A stretch of 64,000 nt of DNA from Bettongia penicillata ogilbyi (GCA_023548195.1 JAJHZJ010000693.1:1386501-1450500); one strand, 5' to 3'. Positions 28,991-39,360 are shown, counted from the stretch's first letter. Made by a program: numbers and translations. The notes: generated by a model not told the origin, from the letters alone.

Positions 28991-29690
28991 AAGGCCAAGG
29001 AACTCAGTCCCTTAGGGCCCTACTCCACTTTTCTTCCCTATCTATATGTGCAGTTCCAGGCTCCAAGGTGAGTGAGTTTTCCCAAGACTCTTTATTCTAC
29101 CTTTGGCCACCCTGACCCAAGTTTAGCATAAAGCTCAGAGAATTAAATTGTTGACTTACACTGTAATGGGAATAAACTGTGGGGAGGGGGCTATGAGGCC
29201 TTCAGATGATTGAAGACTAGGGGGAGAAAGTCACGGAGAGAAACTCCTCAGGGGAGACAGCTCCATGAAGTAAGAAAGGTAGCCAAGAGAAGGAAACATG
29301 CCATGAATAAGAAAGTGAATTGTGATAAGGCCCAAGGTCCAAGGGGCTTGCTTGGAGTCAGAGAATTTCCAGCTCTCTCCCCAGGCCAGCCTCCAACCCT
29401 ATCTGTTTCTACGTCCCCTCCTCAGTTAATTATTGAAGCCAAGACCTGATAAGGAGGCAGGCCCTCCTGCCTTGGTTTATCTCCAGTTTTACAGCCCTGT
29501 CAAGCAGTCAAAATGCAGATAAGCGGCTGGGTGGCGGCAGCTTGGGAGGTAATTAAGAACTCTGCTGAGAAATAGAAGCAAGAAGTGAAAAATATGGATG
29601 TCAAATAGAAACCTGATGAATAATTGAAAGGGACAAGGAGGCCCTTGCAGCCGCGAACTGTCCAGGCCCCAGGAGGGTTCCATTCAGTCA
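28991..29690. other. Unique block, candidate conserved noncoding element
   Basis: 700 bp without a recognised transposon. The 29480-29690 part mixes GATA-like (GATAAG), TAATTA-like (GTAATTAAG) and CpG-retaining words (GCAGCCGCGAACTG). Two overlapping minus frames are open but have no domain. Confidence 0.3.
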
Positions 29691-29699
29691 GCATGGGAT

Positions 29700-29840
29700 C
29701 ATGTGGATAATGCTAGAAGGAGCCTTACACATCGCAGCCCAGAGCCCCTTTATTTGAGGCACAAGGAAACTGAGGCCCAAGAGGTGTTGGAGTTTGCTCA
29801 AAGCTGTGGAACTAGAATTTGAACCCAACGTCAACTTCCT
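29700..29840 (-). mobile_element. MIR3/THER2 SINE
   Basis: GAGGCACAAGGAAACTGAGG, CCCAAGAGGTGTTGGAGTTT, AACTAGAATTTGAACCCAAC. Confidence 0.7.
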
Positions 29841-29924
29841 TTCCATGGCTAAGGCAGAGAGGCTTCTGGGAATTCCCAGGCTCCCCTTTCAGATGGAGAG
29901 GTTCAGGGGCTTTTAGCAAATTCT

Positions 29925-30235
29925 GCCTAGACGATATTCTGAGACTGAGGGGACTTCTAAGGTTCCTCCCAACCAGGGGTTCTTAACCTGAGGTCAGCAA
30001 AATTGATTTTTAAAAAGACTTTGAAAATTGCATTTCAATATAAAGGATTATATATTATTATATATTATATTTATATATATTTTAAAACATATTTTTATAT
30101 GTATACTTTAAAACATTATATATATTTAAAAACATTAAGGGGTCCAAAGGCTTCCCCAGACTGGTCAAGGGGTCCATGATACAAAATAAGGGCGAAAACT
30201 CCTGTCATCAACCCTAAATCTATGGTCCTACAAGA
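29925..30235 (+). mobile_element. MIR3 tail, split by hAT-like element
   Basis: GGGGACTTCTAAGGTTCCTC before the insert and AACCCTAAATCTATGGTCCT after it join into one MIR3 end. Confidence 0.65.
29974..30204 (+). mobile_element. hAT-like nonautonomous element, copy 3
   Basis: Left terminus CAGGGGTTCTTAACCTGAGG, right terminus AAGGGCGAAAACTCCTG; GGGGTCCAAAGGCTTCCCCA and AGACTGGTCAAGGGGTCCAT near the right. The middle has expanded into TATA-rich sequence (30050-30130). Same family as 6645 and 7447. Confidence 0.75.
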
Positions 30236-30287
30236 AGGGAACAGAGACGATTCATTCATTCAGTTTAATTCTGTTAAATGTTTAGGT

Positions 30288-30351
30288 CAGGGGTGGGTAA
30301 CCTGCCACCTTAAGGCCACGTGGCTTTACATTTGAAGGTTACTCACCCCTG
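30288..30351. mobile_element. MER5-like hAT miniature, 64 bp
   Basis: Near-palindrome: CAGGGGTGGGTAACCTGCC at the left and AAGGTTACTCACCCCTG at the right, with GGCCACGTGGCTTT between. The ends resemble MER5/Charlie-type elements. A CACGTG E-box lies in the centre. Confidence 0.6.
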
Positions 30352-30493
30352 GCTAAGATCATGTAGGCTATGTATCAGGTATCAGGTTCTGTGCCTAAAA
30401 AGGGGAAAACACAATAATCCTCCCCTCAAGAAGCTTTCATGCCTTCTACTAGAAAATATAACATGTCCCCAGAGAAGGACATGTACAACACAG

Positions 30494-30686
30494 CTAGGTC
30501 CAGATTAGTGCAGAGTAACCCTAACCCAAATCTGCTCGAAGCGATCATACGAATTCAAATTCACATGTTCTAAGTTGTAATTATGTAAAATACATCCTGG
30601 TTCCAGTCCAGCAGAAATATGCAGGGCAAATTCAAATAATGTGACCACTTTAGGGGAACTATTTATTCTCGCTACTTGGGACCCAT
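30494..30686. mobile_element. TIR element, unnamed family, copy B
   Basis: Left end CTAGGTCCAGATTAGTGCAG, right end CTCGCTACTTGGGACCC, inverted to each other. The body has TTCTAAGTTGTAATTATGTA, GGTTCCAGTCCAGCAGAAAT and CAAATAATGTGACCACTTTA. Homologous to 23163-23346. Confidence 0.7.
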
Positions 30687-31035
30687 AAACTTATGTAAAG
30701 TCATTTCAAGGTGGTGATGGGGAGCGCTAGCAAGCCAAACCTGGAATCTTCCCTGGCGGTAACAGAAGTTTCTGAGATGGGGAGGTGAGGATGCAGGCCT
30801 GGGGCAGAAGCATGGAATGGGAAACAGCAAGCAGTGACTTGAAGTCCACAAGGTTGGCTGGAGCCCAATTATGAAGGACTGGAAATGCCAAAGGAAGGAT
30901 TCTGTGTTTCATTCAAATGGTTAACAAGGAGCCATTGGAGCTGTGGAGCCTTCAGATATGGAGTTTAGGGAAATCACCCTGGCTGCTAGGAGTGGGATGG
31001 ATTAGGGAGAGGAGAGATATGAGATGGGGATATGG

Positions 31036-31172
31036 AAAGAAGGAAGGAAGGAAGGAAGGAAGGAAGGAAGGAAGGAAGGAAGGAAGGAAGGAAGGAAGGA
31101 AGGAAGGAAGGAAGGAAGGAAGGAAGGAAGGAAGGAAGGAAGGGAGGGAGGGAGGGAGGGAGGGAGGGAGGG
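31036..31172. repeat. (AAGG)n then (GGGA)n
   Basis: About 26 near-perfect AAGG units to 31143, then about seven GGGA units. Confidence 0.97.
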
Positions 31173-31177
31173 AAGAA

Positions 31178-31413
31178 GAAGGAAATGAGTATTTATTAAA
31201 TGCCCACTGTCAGGCACTGTGCTAAGTAATTTACATACAACAACACTGGAAAGCAATGATATTATTACCTGCATTTTACAAATAAGGATATTGAGGTAGA
31301 GTGACTTATCTAGGGTCACATAGCCAGCAAGCATCTGAGGCCATATTTGAACTCAGATCTCTTTGTCCCTAGGCCCAGTGCTCTCTCCAGTGAGCCACTT
31401 AGCTATCTCTAGG
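31178..31413 (-). mobile_element. MIR/THER1 SINE, near full length
   Basis: AGTATTTATTAAATGCCCAC, GATATTATTACCTGCATTTT, GTCACATAGCCAGCAAGCAT, GAGCCACTTAGCTATCTC. Confidence 0.8.
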
Positions 31414-31754
31414 CTGCTGACTAATTAGGACGTTAATGAAATAACCCAGATGGGCAGTGATGGGGATGGCCTTGAACCAGGGTGGTGGCCTTGGCAGTTG
31501 AACAAAGGGGATGGAGTGGAGAGATGTTGGTACAGGGAGAATAGCATTTCTTAAGTACCTATGGCAGGTGTACCTAGAAAGGCACACCCTCCCTCATGCT
31601 CCATGTGCCCCTCGGACATCTCTCTTTTCCTTGTAGCAACTGGAGGACAGGCGCCAGCCCTCAAAGGATGAGGAAGAGCAAGGCTGCCATTTATCCACGA
31701 ACAGAAGCCCAGGGTTGTCTGTGTATACTGTTAGTGGGCATGTCTGTGGCTCAG

Positions 31755-32050
31755 CAGGAAATAGACTGGAACTGGAGTCAGAGGAGCTAGGCTTGAATCT
31801 GGGTTCCTACCTATGAGACCTTGGGTAACCTTTCTCTGGGCCTTAGTTCTCCATCTGTTAAATGAAGAGGTTGAACTAGTCTGCTGCTAAGGTCTCTCCC
31901 GGCTCTAACCCTTTGATCCCACAGATCCTCACTCTGATATTTGTCACTCGTGTGAACTCGAGGAAGTTGTTAAATGTCTCTGGGCCTCCTTTTCCTTCTT
32001 TGTAAACTATGGAAGTTGGACTCAGTGACCAGTTCTTGAACCCCTATTCT
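31755..32050 (+). mobile_element. Two MIR3 SINEs in tandem order
   Basis: First: GACCTTGGGTAACCTTTCTC, AAGGTCTCTCCCGGCTCTAA (to 31925). Second: CTCGAGGAAGTTGTTAAATG, GGAAGTTGGACTCAGTGACC. Confidence 0.65.
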
Positions 32051-32209
32051 CTCGACCTAGACAGGGTAGAAGGGTCCAGTTTTTCTGCCGGAGAGCAAAA
32101 CTGTTCTTTATCTTTCTCTAAACAAGAGGAAGGAGAAAGGAAAGAGAACACAGAGATGAATAAAGCGTTGTCCCTAACTACAAGCAGCAAACATAGCAGG
32201 CATCCCAGA

Positions 32210-32375
32210 TGATCGTAGATTTAGAGTTGCTCATCTGGGCCAACCCCTTCATTTTAACACTTGAGGACACTGAGGCACAGCTAGGTTAAACAACTAGGTC
32301 AGAGTTCCACAGGCAGATTTAGAATCTAGATCTTCTGCCAGTCTAGCCCTCTTTCTACTGTACTAAACCATCTAT
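32210..32375 (-). mobile_element. MIR3/THER2 SINE
   Basis: GATCGTAGATTTAGAGTTGC, GAGGACACTGAGGCACAGCT, TTAGAATCTAGATCTTCTGC. Confidence 0.75.
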
Positions 32376-32461
32376 CTCCTCATATTTGCAAGAGGAGGAG
32401 ATAAAACCCATGCACTCATAAATAAGATGCAGATTAGCCCAGGCTAAATGCATAATGACCA

Positions 32462-32640
32462 TAATGTGGAGACGCATAGCGTTTCGAATCAGGGAACCTG
32501 GGTTCAAATCATGCCTCTCCTACTTATTACCTGATACAACTTCGAGTAGATCACTGTCTTCTCTGAACCAATTTCTTCATTTGAAAAATGAAGGTGGTGG
32601 GTTAGGTGACCTCTAAATTCTCTTCCAGTCCCAAATCCTG
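32462..32640 (+). mobile_element. MIR3/THER2 SINE
   Basis: GAACCTGGGTTCAAATCATG, ATTTCTTCATTTGAAAAATG, GACCTCTAAATTCTCTTCCA. Confidence 0.8.
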
Positions 32641-32910
32641 GGGTCTTGGGGAATTACAAAGTGCTTTGAGATAAGATGAGGGAAAAACCTCTTCAGGGAG
32701 ACATGGAAAGGCACTGGGGAGGAGGTGGCAGTAAGAGAAGGTTTAAAGGATGCATGGGATGCCAACAGAGCAAAAGAGGGTTTAAGAAGGGAGGATGCAT
32801 GTAGAATGTCTGATGGGGTAGGGGCAAGGCAGTTTGGCAAAATGTGAAAAGGAATGAACCTGATGAGAAGTTAAGAAATTGAAGGTGGACTCAGCGCTTG
32901 CCTTACAAAT
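32641..32910. other. Unassigned, possibly decayed L2
   Basis: G/A-rich sequence with L2-like phrases (AGGCACTGGGGAGGAGGTGG) that I cannot assign securely. Confidence 0.3.
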
Positions 32911-32914
32911 GCTT

Positions 32915-33290
32915 ATTGTGTGATACCATCCCTGGCCTCAGTCTCCTCATCTGCAAAAAGGACAGAATGATACCTGCCGTTTATTGTTGTTCAGTAATTT
33001 TCAGTCATGTTCAACTCTTTGTCACCCCATTTGAGATTTTCTTTGAAGAGATACTGGAGCGGTTTGCCATTTCCTTCTCCAGCTCATTTTACAGATGAGG
33101 AAACTGAGGCAAACAGGGTTAAGTGACTTGCTCAGGGTCACACAGCTATAAAGTATCTGAGACTGGATTTGAACTCAGGGAGATGAGCCTTCCTGATTCC
33201 AAACCCAGGGCTCTATCCACTGTGCCACCCAGCTGCCTCAATCCCTGCCCTACCTACCTTGTGGGACTGGTGAGTTTAATGTGTCTGCAC
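32915..33290 (+). mobile_element. MIR, split by Mar1
   Basis: CTCAGTCTCCTCATCTGCAA and GAATGATACCTGCC to 32980; the MIR phrase CCCTGCCCTACCTACCTTGT resumes at 33243. Confidence 0.6.
32981..33239 (-). mobile_element. Mar1 SINE, full length
   Basis: All antisense landmarks in order from TTATTGTTGTTCAGTAATTT through TGGAGCGGTTTGCCATTTCC to CACTGTGCCACCCAGCTGCC. One of the best-kept copies. Confidence 0.93.
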
Positions 33291-33479
33291 CCCACAACAG
33301 GATATTTTAGTAGGACTTATTATAATAATTTAGGTAAGGATTGTCCCTCAGTTTTCCCTTGATTTCCCTTGATTTTTTTTCCCCTCAATTTCACCCTCTC
33401 TGCTTCCCCGCCCCTTACTTCCTCAGAACTGCAGAAGTCAGAAATGATCGCTCCTTCTGGTCATGGCCATGCTTTTGTT

Positions 33480-33640
33480 TGCCCCTCTTTTGGGCACTTA
33501 TCCCTCTCTGCTCGTTATTATATTTCTGTGTTTACATTTCTTATCACCTCCTGGACAAGGAACATGCCTTATCCTTTGTGTACCCCACAGCACCCAGGAC
33601 TGTGCTAGAAAGCCCTAATAAAGATGATGAGGATGAATGG
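33480..33640 (+). mobile_element. L2 3' end
   Basis: CACCTCCTGGACAAGGAACA, ACCCCACAGCACCCAGGACT, CTAATAAAGATGATGAGGAT. Confidence 0.6.
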
Positions 33641-33870
33641 ATGACTTATTATAACCGTGACCTTGGGCAAGTCCCAAAGTCCCCGACCTCGGTTTCCTCC
33701 TATGTAAAAGGAGTGGGGTGAGACTAAGTGACCACTGACATTTCTTCCAGCTCTAGTTCTGTGACAGGGTAAATCATTTCAGCTTGAGGGTCCTCAGTTT
33801 CCTCATCAGTAAAAGAAGACAGTCTCTAAGGATCCAAGCTGCTCTAGAATTCTGAGTCTATAATGCTACG
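33641..33870 (+). mobile_element. Two partial MIR3 SINEs
   Basis: GTGACCTTGGGCAAGTCCCA with GACATTTCTTCCAGCTCTAG, then CTCAGTTTCCTCATCAGTAA with GAGTCTATAATGCT. Confidence 0.7.
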
Positions 33871-34250
33871 GATGATTGAGTGCCCGGCTAAGTATGAAAG
33901 TAAAGGCTGTGCTCTCAGAGGGCTTGTTGGCTTTTCCTCAGTAGGCACTGACTTTGTTGAACTATGCACTCTCACCTGGTCTTCTTCATGACCCTTGGCT
34001 CCCCTCTGGAAGAAGGCTAGCCATGATTCAGGGTACAAACTGCTGTCTGGTGAGAAAACTGGCTCCGGTCAGAGACAGGCTCCACATGGGAGGGGATGGA
34101 GGGAAAGCCAAGTCTGCAAGCTGAATGAGCTGCTCAGAAAAGATGCTGCCTCTGAAGTTCAAAGCAGCAGCAGAAAATGATGGGAGTTTGTATTTTCATA
34201 AGGCTTAATGGTAACAAAGTGTTCCCTGGCCAATTACTTAATATTTACTG
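33871..34250. other. Unique noncoding stretch
   Basis: Nothing recognised. Confidence 0.4.
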
Positions 34251-34254
34251 CACC

Positions 34255-34385
34255 CCTTACTGTCACAAGCTCCTTGAAAACAGAAATTGTCTCGTTTTCG
34301 TTTTTCTAATCCGAGCCTTGCCCAATGCCTGGTATACAGTAGGTGCTTAGCTATTGATTAACATTTACTAAATGCCTGCTATGTC
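34255..34385 (+). mobile_element. L2 3' terminus
   Basis: ACAAGCTCCTTGAAAACAGA, CCCAATGCCTGGTATACAGT and AGGTGCTTAGCTATTGATTA. Confidence 0.7.
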
Positions 34386-34486
34386 TTTAATGCCCTTTAT
34401 TCCCTTTAATGGGAAGGAAGGGAGGAAAAAAGGAAGCAACTGAGAAAGAGAGGGAGGAAAGATGAAAAAAAATTAAAGAAAGAGAG

Positions 34487-34703
34487 GCACCTTCAGCTCA
34501 CCTTCGGACTCTTTGTGACCCTTTTTGGGGGGCTTTCTAAGCAGAGATACTGGAGTGGTTTACAGTGTCCTTCTCCAGCTCATTTCATGTATGAGGCAAC
34601 AAGATTGAGTGAAATGACCAGGGTCACTAGTTAGTAAAGCTACATTTGAACTCAGGTCTTCTAGACTCCCGTCACCCAGCGTTCTATCCACGGAATCACC
34701 TAA
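34487..34703 (-). mobile_element. Mar1 SINE, diverged
   Basis: GACTCTTTGTGACCCTTTTT, GATACTGGAGTGGTTTACAG, GTCCTTCTCCAGCTCATTTC. A purine-rich patch (34415-34485) precedes it. Confidence 0.8.
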
Positions 34704-34709
34704 GTACTA

Positions 34710-35010
34710 AGAACTGGAAATACAAAGAAAGAAGGAAATTCCCTGCTCTGGAGGAGCCCTCTCCCTCCCCACCCCTTATTAAGGAAGGGGAGACAAAGTA
34801 CTATTTAAAATAGATAAAAAGGAGGGGTGACCTTTAGAGAGGAAGGCACTGGCAGCTGAAAAAACTGAGAATGGGCTTTTGGATAAAAGCAGTCATTGAA
34901 GGAAGCTAGAAATGCCAAGAAGTGAAAGTTAGATGGGGAGAGTATGCTAGGGGTGAGAATCAGCTAGGGCAAAGGCACGGAGATGGGAAATAGAGAAACA
35001 GTGGGGGAGG
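34710..35010 (-). mobile_element. L2 3' end, diverged
   Basis: AGAACTGGAAATACAAAGAA, CCCTGCTCTGGAGGAGCCCT, then a G/A-rich body with AAGGCACGGAGATGGGAAAT. Confidence 0.5.
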
Positions 35011-35664
35011 AACGGCAAGCGGAGGGGTATGGCTGAAGCCCCATGACCATGTTTACCCATATTGGACTGACTGACTGATTTTTTGAAGCTTGGCAACCTC
35101 ACCCATAACCTAGCAACCGCTCAACTGAAAAGCCGTCAGGGGAGCCCCGCAACCCGGCCCCGGCCACACCCAGAGTGGGGTGCCCCCTGGACGCCTCCCC
35201 CTCTTTGCTCCAAGCTCTTCAGCTGGAGGGACCGCATCGCAACGACAGCCGAGGGCCTGCAGCAGCCTTATCGCTCTGTGGCAGCAAAAAGTCATGGAAA
35301 GTAGGTCGGGGAATTAATCCTGCTGGTTCCAGTAATTAGAGTATACAATGGGGTCGAAAGTTCAGGCAGCGCTGGGGAATGCAGTCTGAGTGTCTCTTCC
35401 TGAGGCCCGGACATAAAACTGGGCTCCCTAGCACAGCTGGGGGGTGGGCGCTGGGTGGGGTCTTCAAGGACCCCAGAATATGTGGGAAGGTGTTCCTGGA
35501 CCCCCAACTAAGGAACTGGACGCTCCAGAGATGGGAGAAAAAAGGAATTCCTGCCCCCTCCTCCATCCCAATGTGTCTCATATTGTCACTAGAGCTCAAG
35601 GGAATTCTCTCTCCGAAGAAAGAGAGGAAAGGGAGTGAGTTAAGGCAGCCCTTAGATGGAATGG
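35011..35664. other. Unique block with a small CpG-rich islet
   Basis: No transposon recognised. At 35115-35310 I count about a dozen CpGs at roughly 60% G+C, far above the surroundings. Plus and minus frames are both open there. A short first exon, promoter fragment or enhancer is possible; nothing decides between them. Confidence 0.35.
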
Positions 35665-35829
35665 GTAGAGAGTATTATCGTCAACTTACAGATGAGGAAA
35701 TTAAGTCCTCTCTATTAAGAAATTTGCCCAATCACTCTCAGACTCCCAGACCCGATTTACTTTCAAAAACCTCTTGTAGTCTCCTACTGGAAAGGGCTCA
35801 GAATTCAAATTCCAGGCTGTCTCTAGGTG

Positions 35830-36045
35830 ACACAGTCTAATGACTTTCTGTCTCTCGGCCTCAGTTTCCTCCACTATCAATCAAAGGGATTGGGCTGGCT
35901 GACCCATAAGGGCCCTTTGGCTCTAAATTTCTGATCTTATCACCAGCTCTGTTAACTTGGGTAAAACACTTAACATCTCCTATTCCTTATCTGTAAAGTG
36001 AAGGGGTTTGTATTGGATAGTGTCCAAGGTCCTAAGTCTATGATA
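35830..36045 (+). mobile_element. Two partial MIR3 SINEs
   Basis: CTCAGTTTCCTCCACTATCA with CTTTGGCTCTAAATTTCTGA, then GTAAAACACTTAACATCTCC with CCAAGGTCCTAAGTCTATGA. Confidence 0.7.
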
Positions 36046-36204
36046 TCCTGACATGTAATTTCAAAAGCCACTGCCCTCTCTTCCTTCCTTCCCTCTCTCC
36101 TACCTCAAACCTGGCTGCTTTTTTTCAAAAGTCACTGACATGGCCAGTTTGTGATCCCATCTCCCTCCAAATATCACAAAAGCCCCAAATCTCAGAGCTG
36201 GAAG

Positions 36205-36395
36205 GGATGGGGGAGGTGTGGTTTGCTGGAAAAGTTGTTACCTATGAAATCAAAGGACCTGAGTTCAGATTCCACCTCTGATGCTTACTACTTGTGTGAT
36301 TTTGCACAAGCCCCCTAAACTCCCTGGGTCTCAGTTTCCCCATCTGTAAAATGAGAGGGAGTTAAGGACTCTTCCACCTTTGGATCTATGAGCCC
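36205..36395 (+). mobile_element. MIR3/THER2 SINE
   Basis: GACCTGAGTTCAGATTCCAC, GTCTCAGTTTCCCCATCTGT, CCACCTTTGGATCTATGA. Confidence 0.8.
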
Positions 36396-36945
36396 CCAGA
36401 GAACATCTAGTGCAATCCAACATCCTCTCTGTCATTACAATGGGTACATCCTTCAACAAGGGTCTTCCTGGGATGTTTCATGGGCCTGCCTTCTCCTGAT
36501 AATGACATGAGGGCCCTCACCCATCAGGGCTCCTGTTGACAAAATTAAGTACAGGATTTACCAGCAAATATCTCATTAAGCTTAATAAACATGCTATTTT
36601 CACTCTCATAATCCTAATATCGAAGAAGCTCTCACCAGGGATTAGCTTGCAACTGGGAACTGTATACACACACATACATATGTATACACACACCCCAGCC
36701 TCTTCATCTTTCCCATTTACTTACATGATACTCTGTGGAATTGTATTCTATGTTTCACCAGAGCACCAGCAAACATGTTATAAACGCTAATTAATTAAGC
36801 TTGACAACCCATATGTCAGCTAGGTAAGAAAGACAGAGAGATTGCTACTCCAACTGGTGTGAAAATACAGCCACTTGTGGGCCCTCTGAGCTCCCAGAGA
36901 CACAAAGGACCACACCATGGCAGCAGGCAGGGCAGGGATGTAATG
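36396..36945. other. Unique noncoding stretch with a CA/TA patch
   Basis: Short ACACACATACATATGTATAC patch at 36665-36695. Otherwise nothing recognised. Confidence 0.4.
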
Positions 36946-36947
36946 AT

Positions 36948-37130
36948 GGTGATCATGGTAGCAGCTGGCATTTACGTAGGGCTTTATAGTTTACAAAGCA
37001 TTTGACATTTTCATGTACTTAGAAACAATCTTAAGAGGGAAGTACTATATTATTCCCATTTTCCAGATGAAAAAACTGAGGCTAAGAGAAATGACTTGCC
37101 CAAGATCATGCCACTTGTGAGTGGCAGACT
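36948..37130 (-). mobile_element. MIR/THER1 SINE
   Basis: GGGCTTTATAGTTTACAAAG, TATTATTCCCATTTTCCAGA, TGACTTGCCCAAGATCATGC. Confidence 0.75.
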
Positions 37131-37139
37131 CAGGACAAA

Positions 37140-37345
37140 GAGTTTTAGATTTTCAACGGGACCTCAGAGGCCATCTGGTCCAATGTACACCTAAACAAAA
37201 ATTCCTCTATGGTATCCTGGACATTGGTTGGTTCATCCCACCTTTGCTTAAAGATTCCTGATTCAAGGGAGCCATCACCTCCTAATGCAATCCATCCTGT
37301 TTTTGAATAGCTCTAATTTGTATGAAGGTTTTGCTTATGTAGCAA
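37140..37345 (-). mobile_element. L3 3' UTR fragment
   Basis: GGGACCTCAGAGGCCATCTG, AGATTCCTGATTCAAGGGAG and CATCCTGTTTTTGAATAGCT are antisense L3 tail. The first phrase is shared with MIR3, which uses the same 3' end. 37346-37499 is unassigned. Confidence 0.65.
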
Positions 37346-37499
37346 GTATGCTCAGGCATCACTCTTACAGAGTGAGGCCCCCTATATCTTCCCTATCTAG
37401 GTTTCTAGAGAAGGTGCCAAGATTCATTCTTGGAATAATCTCATCATCCTGCAAGATCCCATCAGCCTGGATCCTCCACTTCATGATTACCCTCTGCTT

Positions 37500-37682
37500 C
37501 TGTGATTGGAGGGTGGTTGTTCCTTCTTCATTCTTGAAGAGGATTATGACATCAGGGAGGTGATGCCATGACTTGCCAGTGAATTGGATTTAAGTGAGGC
37601 AGTGCTGTGCAGAGTCACTAGCCTCACTTTCTCCTCTGGAGCTATCTGTGTCCAGTAGCAATTATGACTGATCCAGGATAAC
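37500..37682 (-). mobile_element. WSINE-type SINE 3' part
   Basis: CTTCATTCTTGAAGAGGATT, ATGACATCAGGGAGGTGATG, CTTTCTCCTCTGGAGCTATC: antisense of 1335-1518. Confidence 0.75.
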
Positions 37683-37825
37683 AGGAGGCTGGAGCCATGA
37701 ACTACAAAACTTCTATTTAAGGAGAGAGCTTAGCTCAGACTATCTCTTCATTTCTTACCTGGATGCATTACTCTGGGACATTTGCACCTATATTGGGATC
37801 ATTCTTTTCAGTTTCCTTTTGTAGG

Positions 37826-37965
37826 TTGTCTTCTCCTATTAGATTATAAGCTCCTTGAGGGTAGGGACTATTTTTTTTTCTTTTTCCTATTTGTAGCCCC
37901 CAGCAGTTAGCATAGTGCCTGACTCATAGCAGATGGTTAATAATTATTTACTGACTATGACAATA
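37826..37965 (+). mobile_element. L2 3' terminus
   Basis: TTAGATTATAAGCTCCTTGA, GGGTAGGGACTA, GTTAGCATAGTGCCTGACTC. Confidence 0.8.
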
Positions 37966-38164
37966 ACATTGGTTAAAACCTCTGTTTAAATGGTGACAGT
38001 CTATGTCAATTTCTGTTCTTTTATATATTTTTGATTTTTCGGTATCAATAGTTTTAAAAAATAGATTAGCTTGATGGTAACTGTTTTAAATACATGCCAT
38101 ATCTTCTCATTTCCATTCTTTTTTTTTTATTTTGGTGTTGATTTTTACCTTTTATCTGACAAGT

Positions 38165-38510
38165 TGATGGATAAACTATGCAGAAAGCTGATTCCACAAA
38201 GATCTCTCAAGGTACTCCATTCCATTTGTGGAAAGTTTTCTTCATTAGGAAACCTTTCCTTGTTAACAGCTAAATTTGCTTCTTTGTAACTTCTACTCAC
38301 TTCCTGATTCTACCCTTAGGGGCCAAGCAAGATGGTATCCTGATGCCCTGCTCTGTTTATTTCAACTGATTCCTATATGGCATGATACAAGACCTTCAAC
38401 TCTCATGGTCCTCCTTCTCTGGACATTCTACATCTTATCAAAATCCCACCTAAAATGTAGCATTGAGGATTGAATATCCTAATTCCAGATTTGGTCTAAA
38501 TAATAGCTCA
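38165..38510 (-). mobile_element. L3 3' end
   Basis: GGAAACCTTTCCTTGTTAAC, CTACCCTTAGGGGCCAAGCA, CCTCCTTCTCTGGACATTCT and CTAATTCCAGATTTGGTCTA in antisense order. Confidence 0.7.
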
Positions 38511-38574
38511 TATGTATCCCTTTCCCAGGGACATGTTGTAATGGGGTTATAAGGACTCAATTTGTAACCTTGTA

Positions 38575-38710
38575 TGTGTAGATAGAATCATAGAATGTCA
38601 GGGACGGAAGAGCATTTAGTTCACTCTTTTCATTTGATAGAGAAAGAAACTTTGACCAAGAGAGGGGAAGTGAAGTCCAAGGTCATTCAGTGAATTGTCA
38701 CAATGATGTG
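38575..38710 (-). mobile_element. MIR3/THER2 SINE
   Basis: TAGAATCATAGAATGTCAGG, GACGGAAGAGCATTTAGTTC. The tail shows the unit from which the minisatellites derive, here as a single copy. Confidence 0.75.
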
Positions 38711-38734
38711 ATTGCTTCCTTCTCATAGTATTAC

Positions 38735-38822
38735 ATGAGTGTATGTCTCTTTCCCTCCCTAGACTATAAGTTCCTAAAAGGAAGGAATTCTGTCATACAG
38801 TTTTTGCTGATTGAATAAATAA
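38735..38822 (+). mobile_element. L2 3' terminus
   Basis: CCCTAGACTATAAGTTCCTA and GCTGATTGAATAAATAAATT. Confidence 0.6.
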
Positions 38823-38942
38823 ATTAGCAAACCAAAAAAACCTAAACTCCATCCTCAGATGCAGATTCTGCCCCCCTCCCCCGACTGTATTTTGAGGTAC
38901 TCAGATCAAAGGTATCTCTCATCTCTCTCCACCCTTGTGGTC

Positions 38943-39058
38943 CATTGACAAACATTTATTAACCATCTATGGACAAAGACAAATGTATGAAGATAAAAAT
39001 GAAGCAGTTCCTGCCTTGGAGAAGCTTACTTTCTAGAAGGCAAAATAACACATACACT
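38943..39058 (-). mobile_element. L2 3' end
   Basis: GACAAACATTTATTAACCAT, CTGCCTTGGAGAAGCTTACT. Confidence 0.65.
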
Positions 39059-39139
39059 ACTATATCACACTGCTACCTCCTAGAGATATGAGTGGTAGAA
39101 AGAGAAGCACATTTAGTTGCCAATATAATCACCCTAAAG

Positions 39140-39360
39140 CACAGGATTGACTCACATTATCCTCTTACTCAAGGATCTTTGATTATTCCCCTATTGTCTC
39201 AAGGATAAAATTCTTGCTTCACATATTGGCTTGCTAAACCCTTCACACTCTGGCTCCTGGATGTCTTTCCAGATGCATTGCACATTGTTCCCTTTCATAC
39301 ACTTGTGTTTGGGCAAAACTGACCTATTTACTCTTCCCTGAACCTGGCATGATGTCTCCC
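39140..39360 (+). mobile_element. L2, end of ORF2
   Basis: CCCTATTGTCTCAAGGATAA, ACCCTTCACACTCTGGCTCC and TGCACATTGTTCCCTTTCAT match the sense strand of L2 upstream of its 3' UTR. Confidence 0.65.

Larger units (their letters stand above)
30750..31560 (-). mobile_element. L2 (ORF2 end), split
   Basis: GGCTGGAGCCCAATTATGAA, GGACTGGAAATGCCAAAGGA and AGCCATTGGAGCTGTGGAGC run to about 31035. The piece resumes at about 31420 with GATGGCCTTGAACCAGGGTG. A GGAA repeat and a MIR lie between. Confidence 0.7.

Noticed and set aside
35379..35840. 153-codon plus frame
   Set aside because: No recognisable domain or splice context; overlaps other open frames on both strands.
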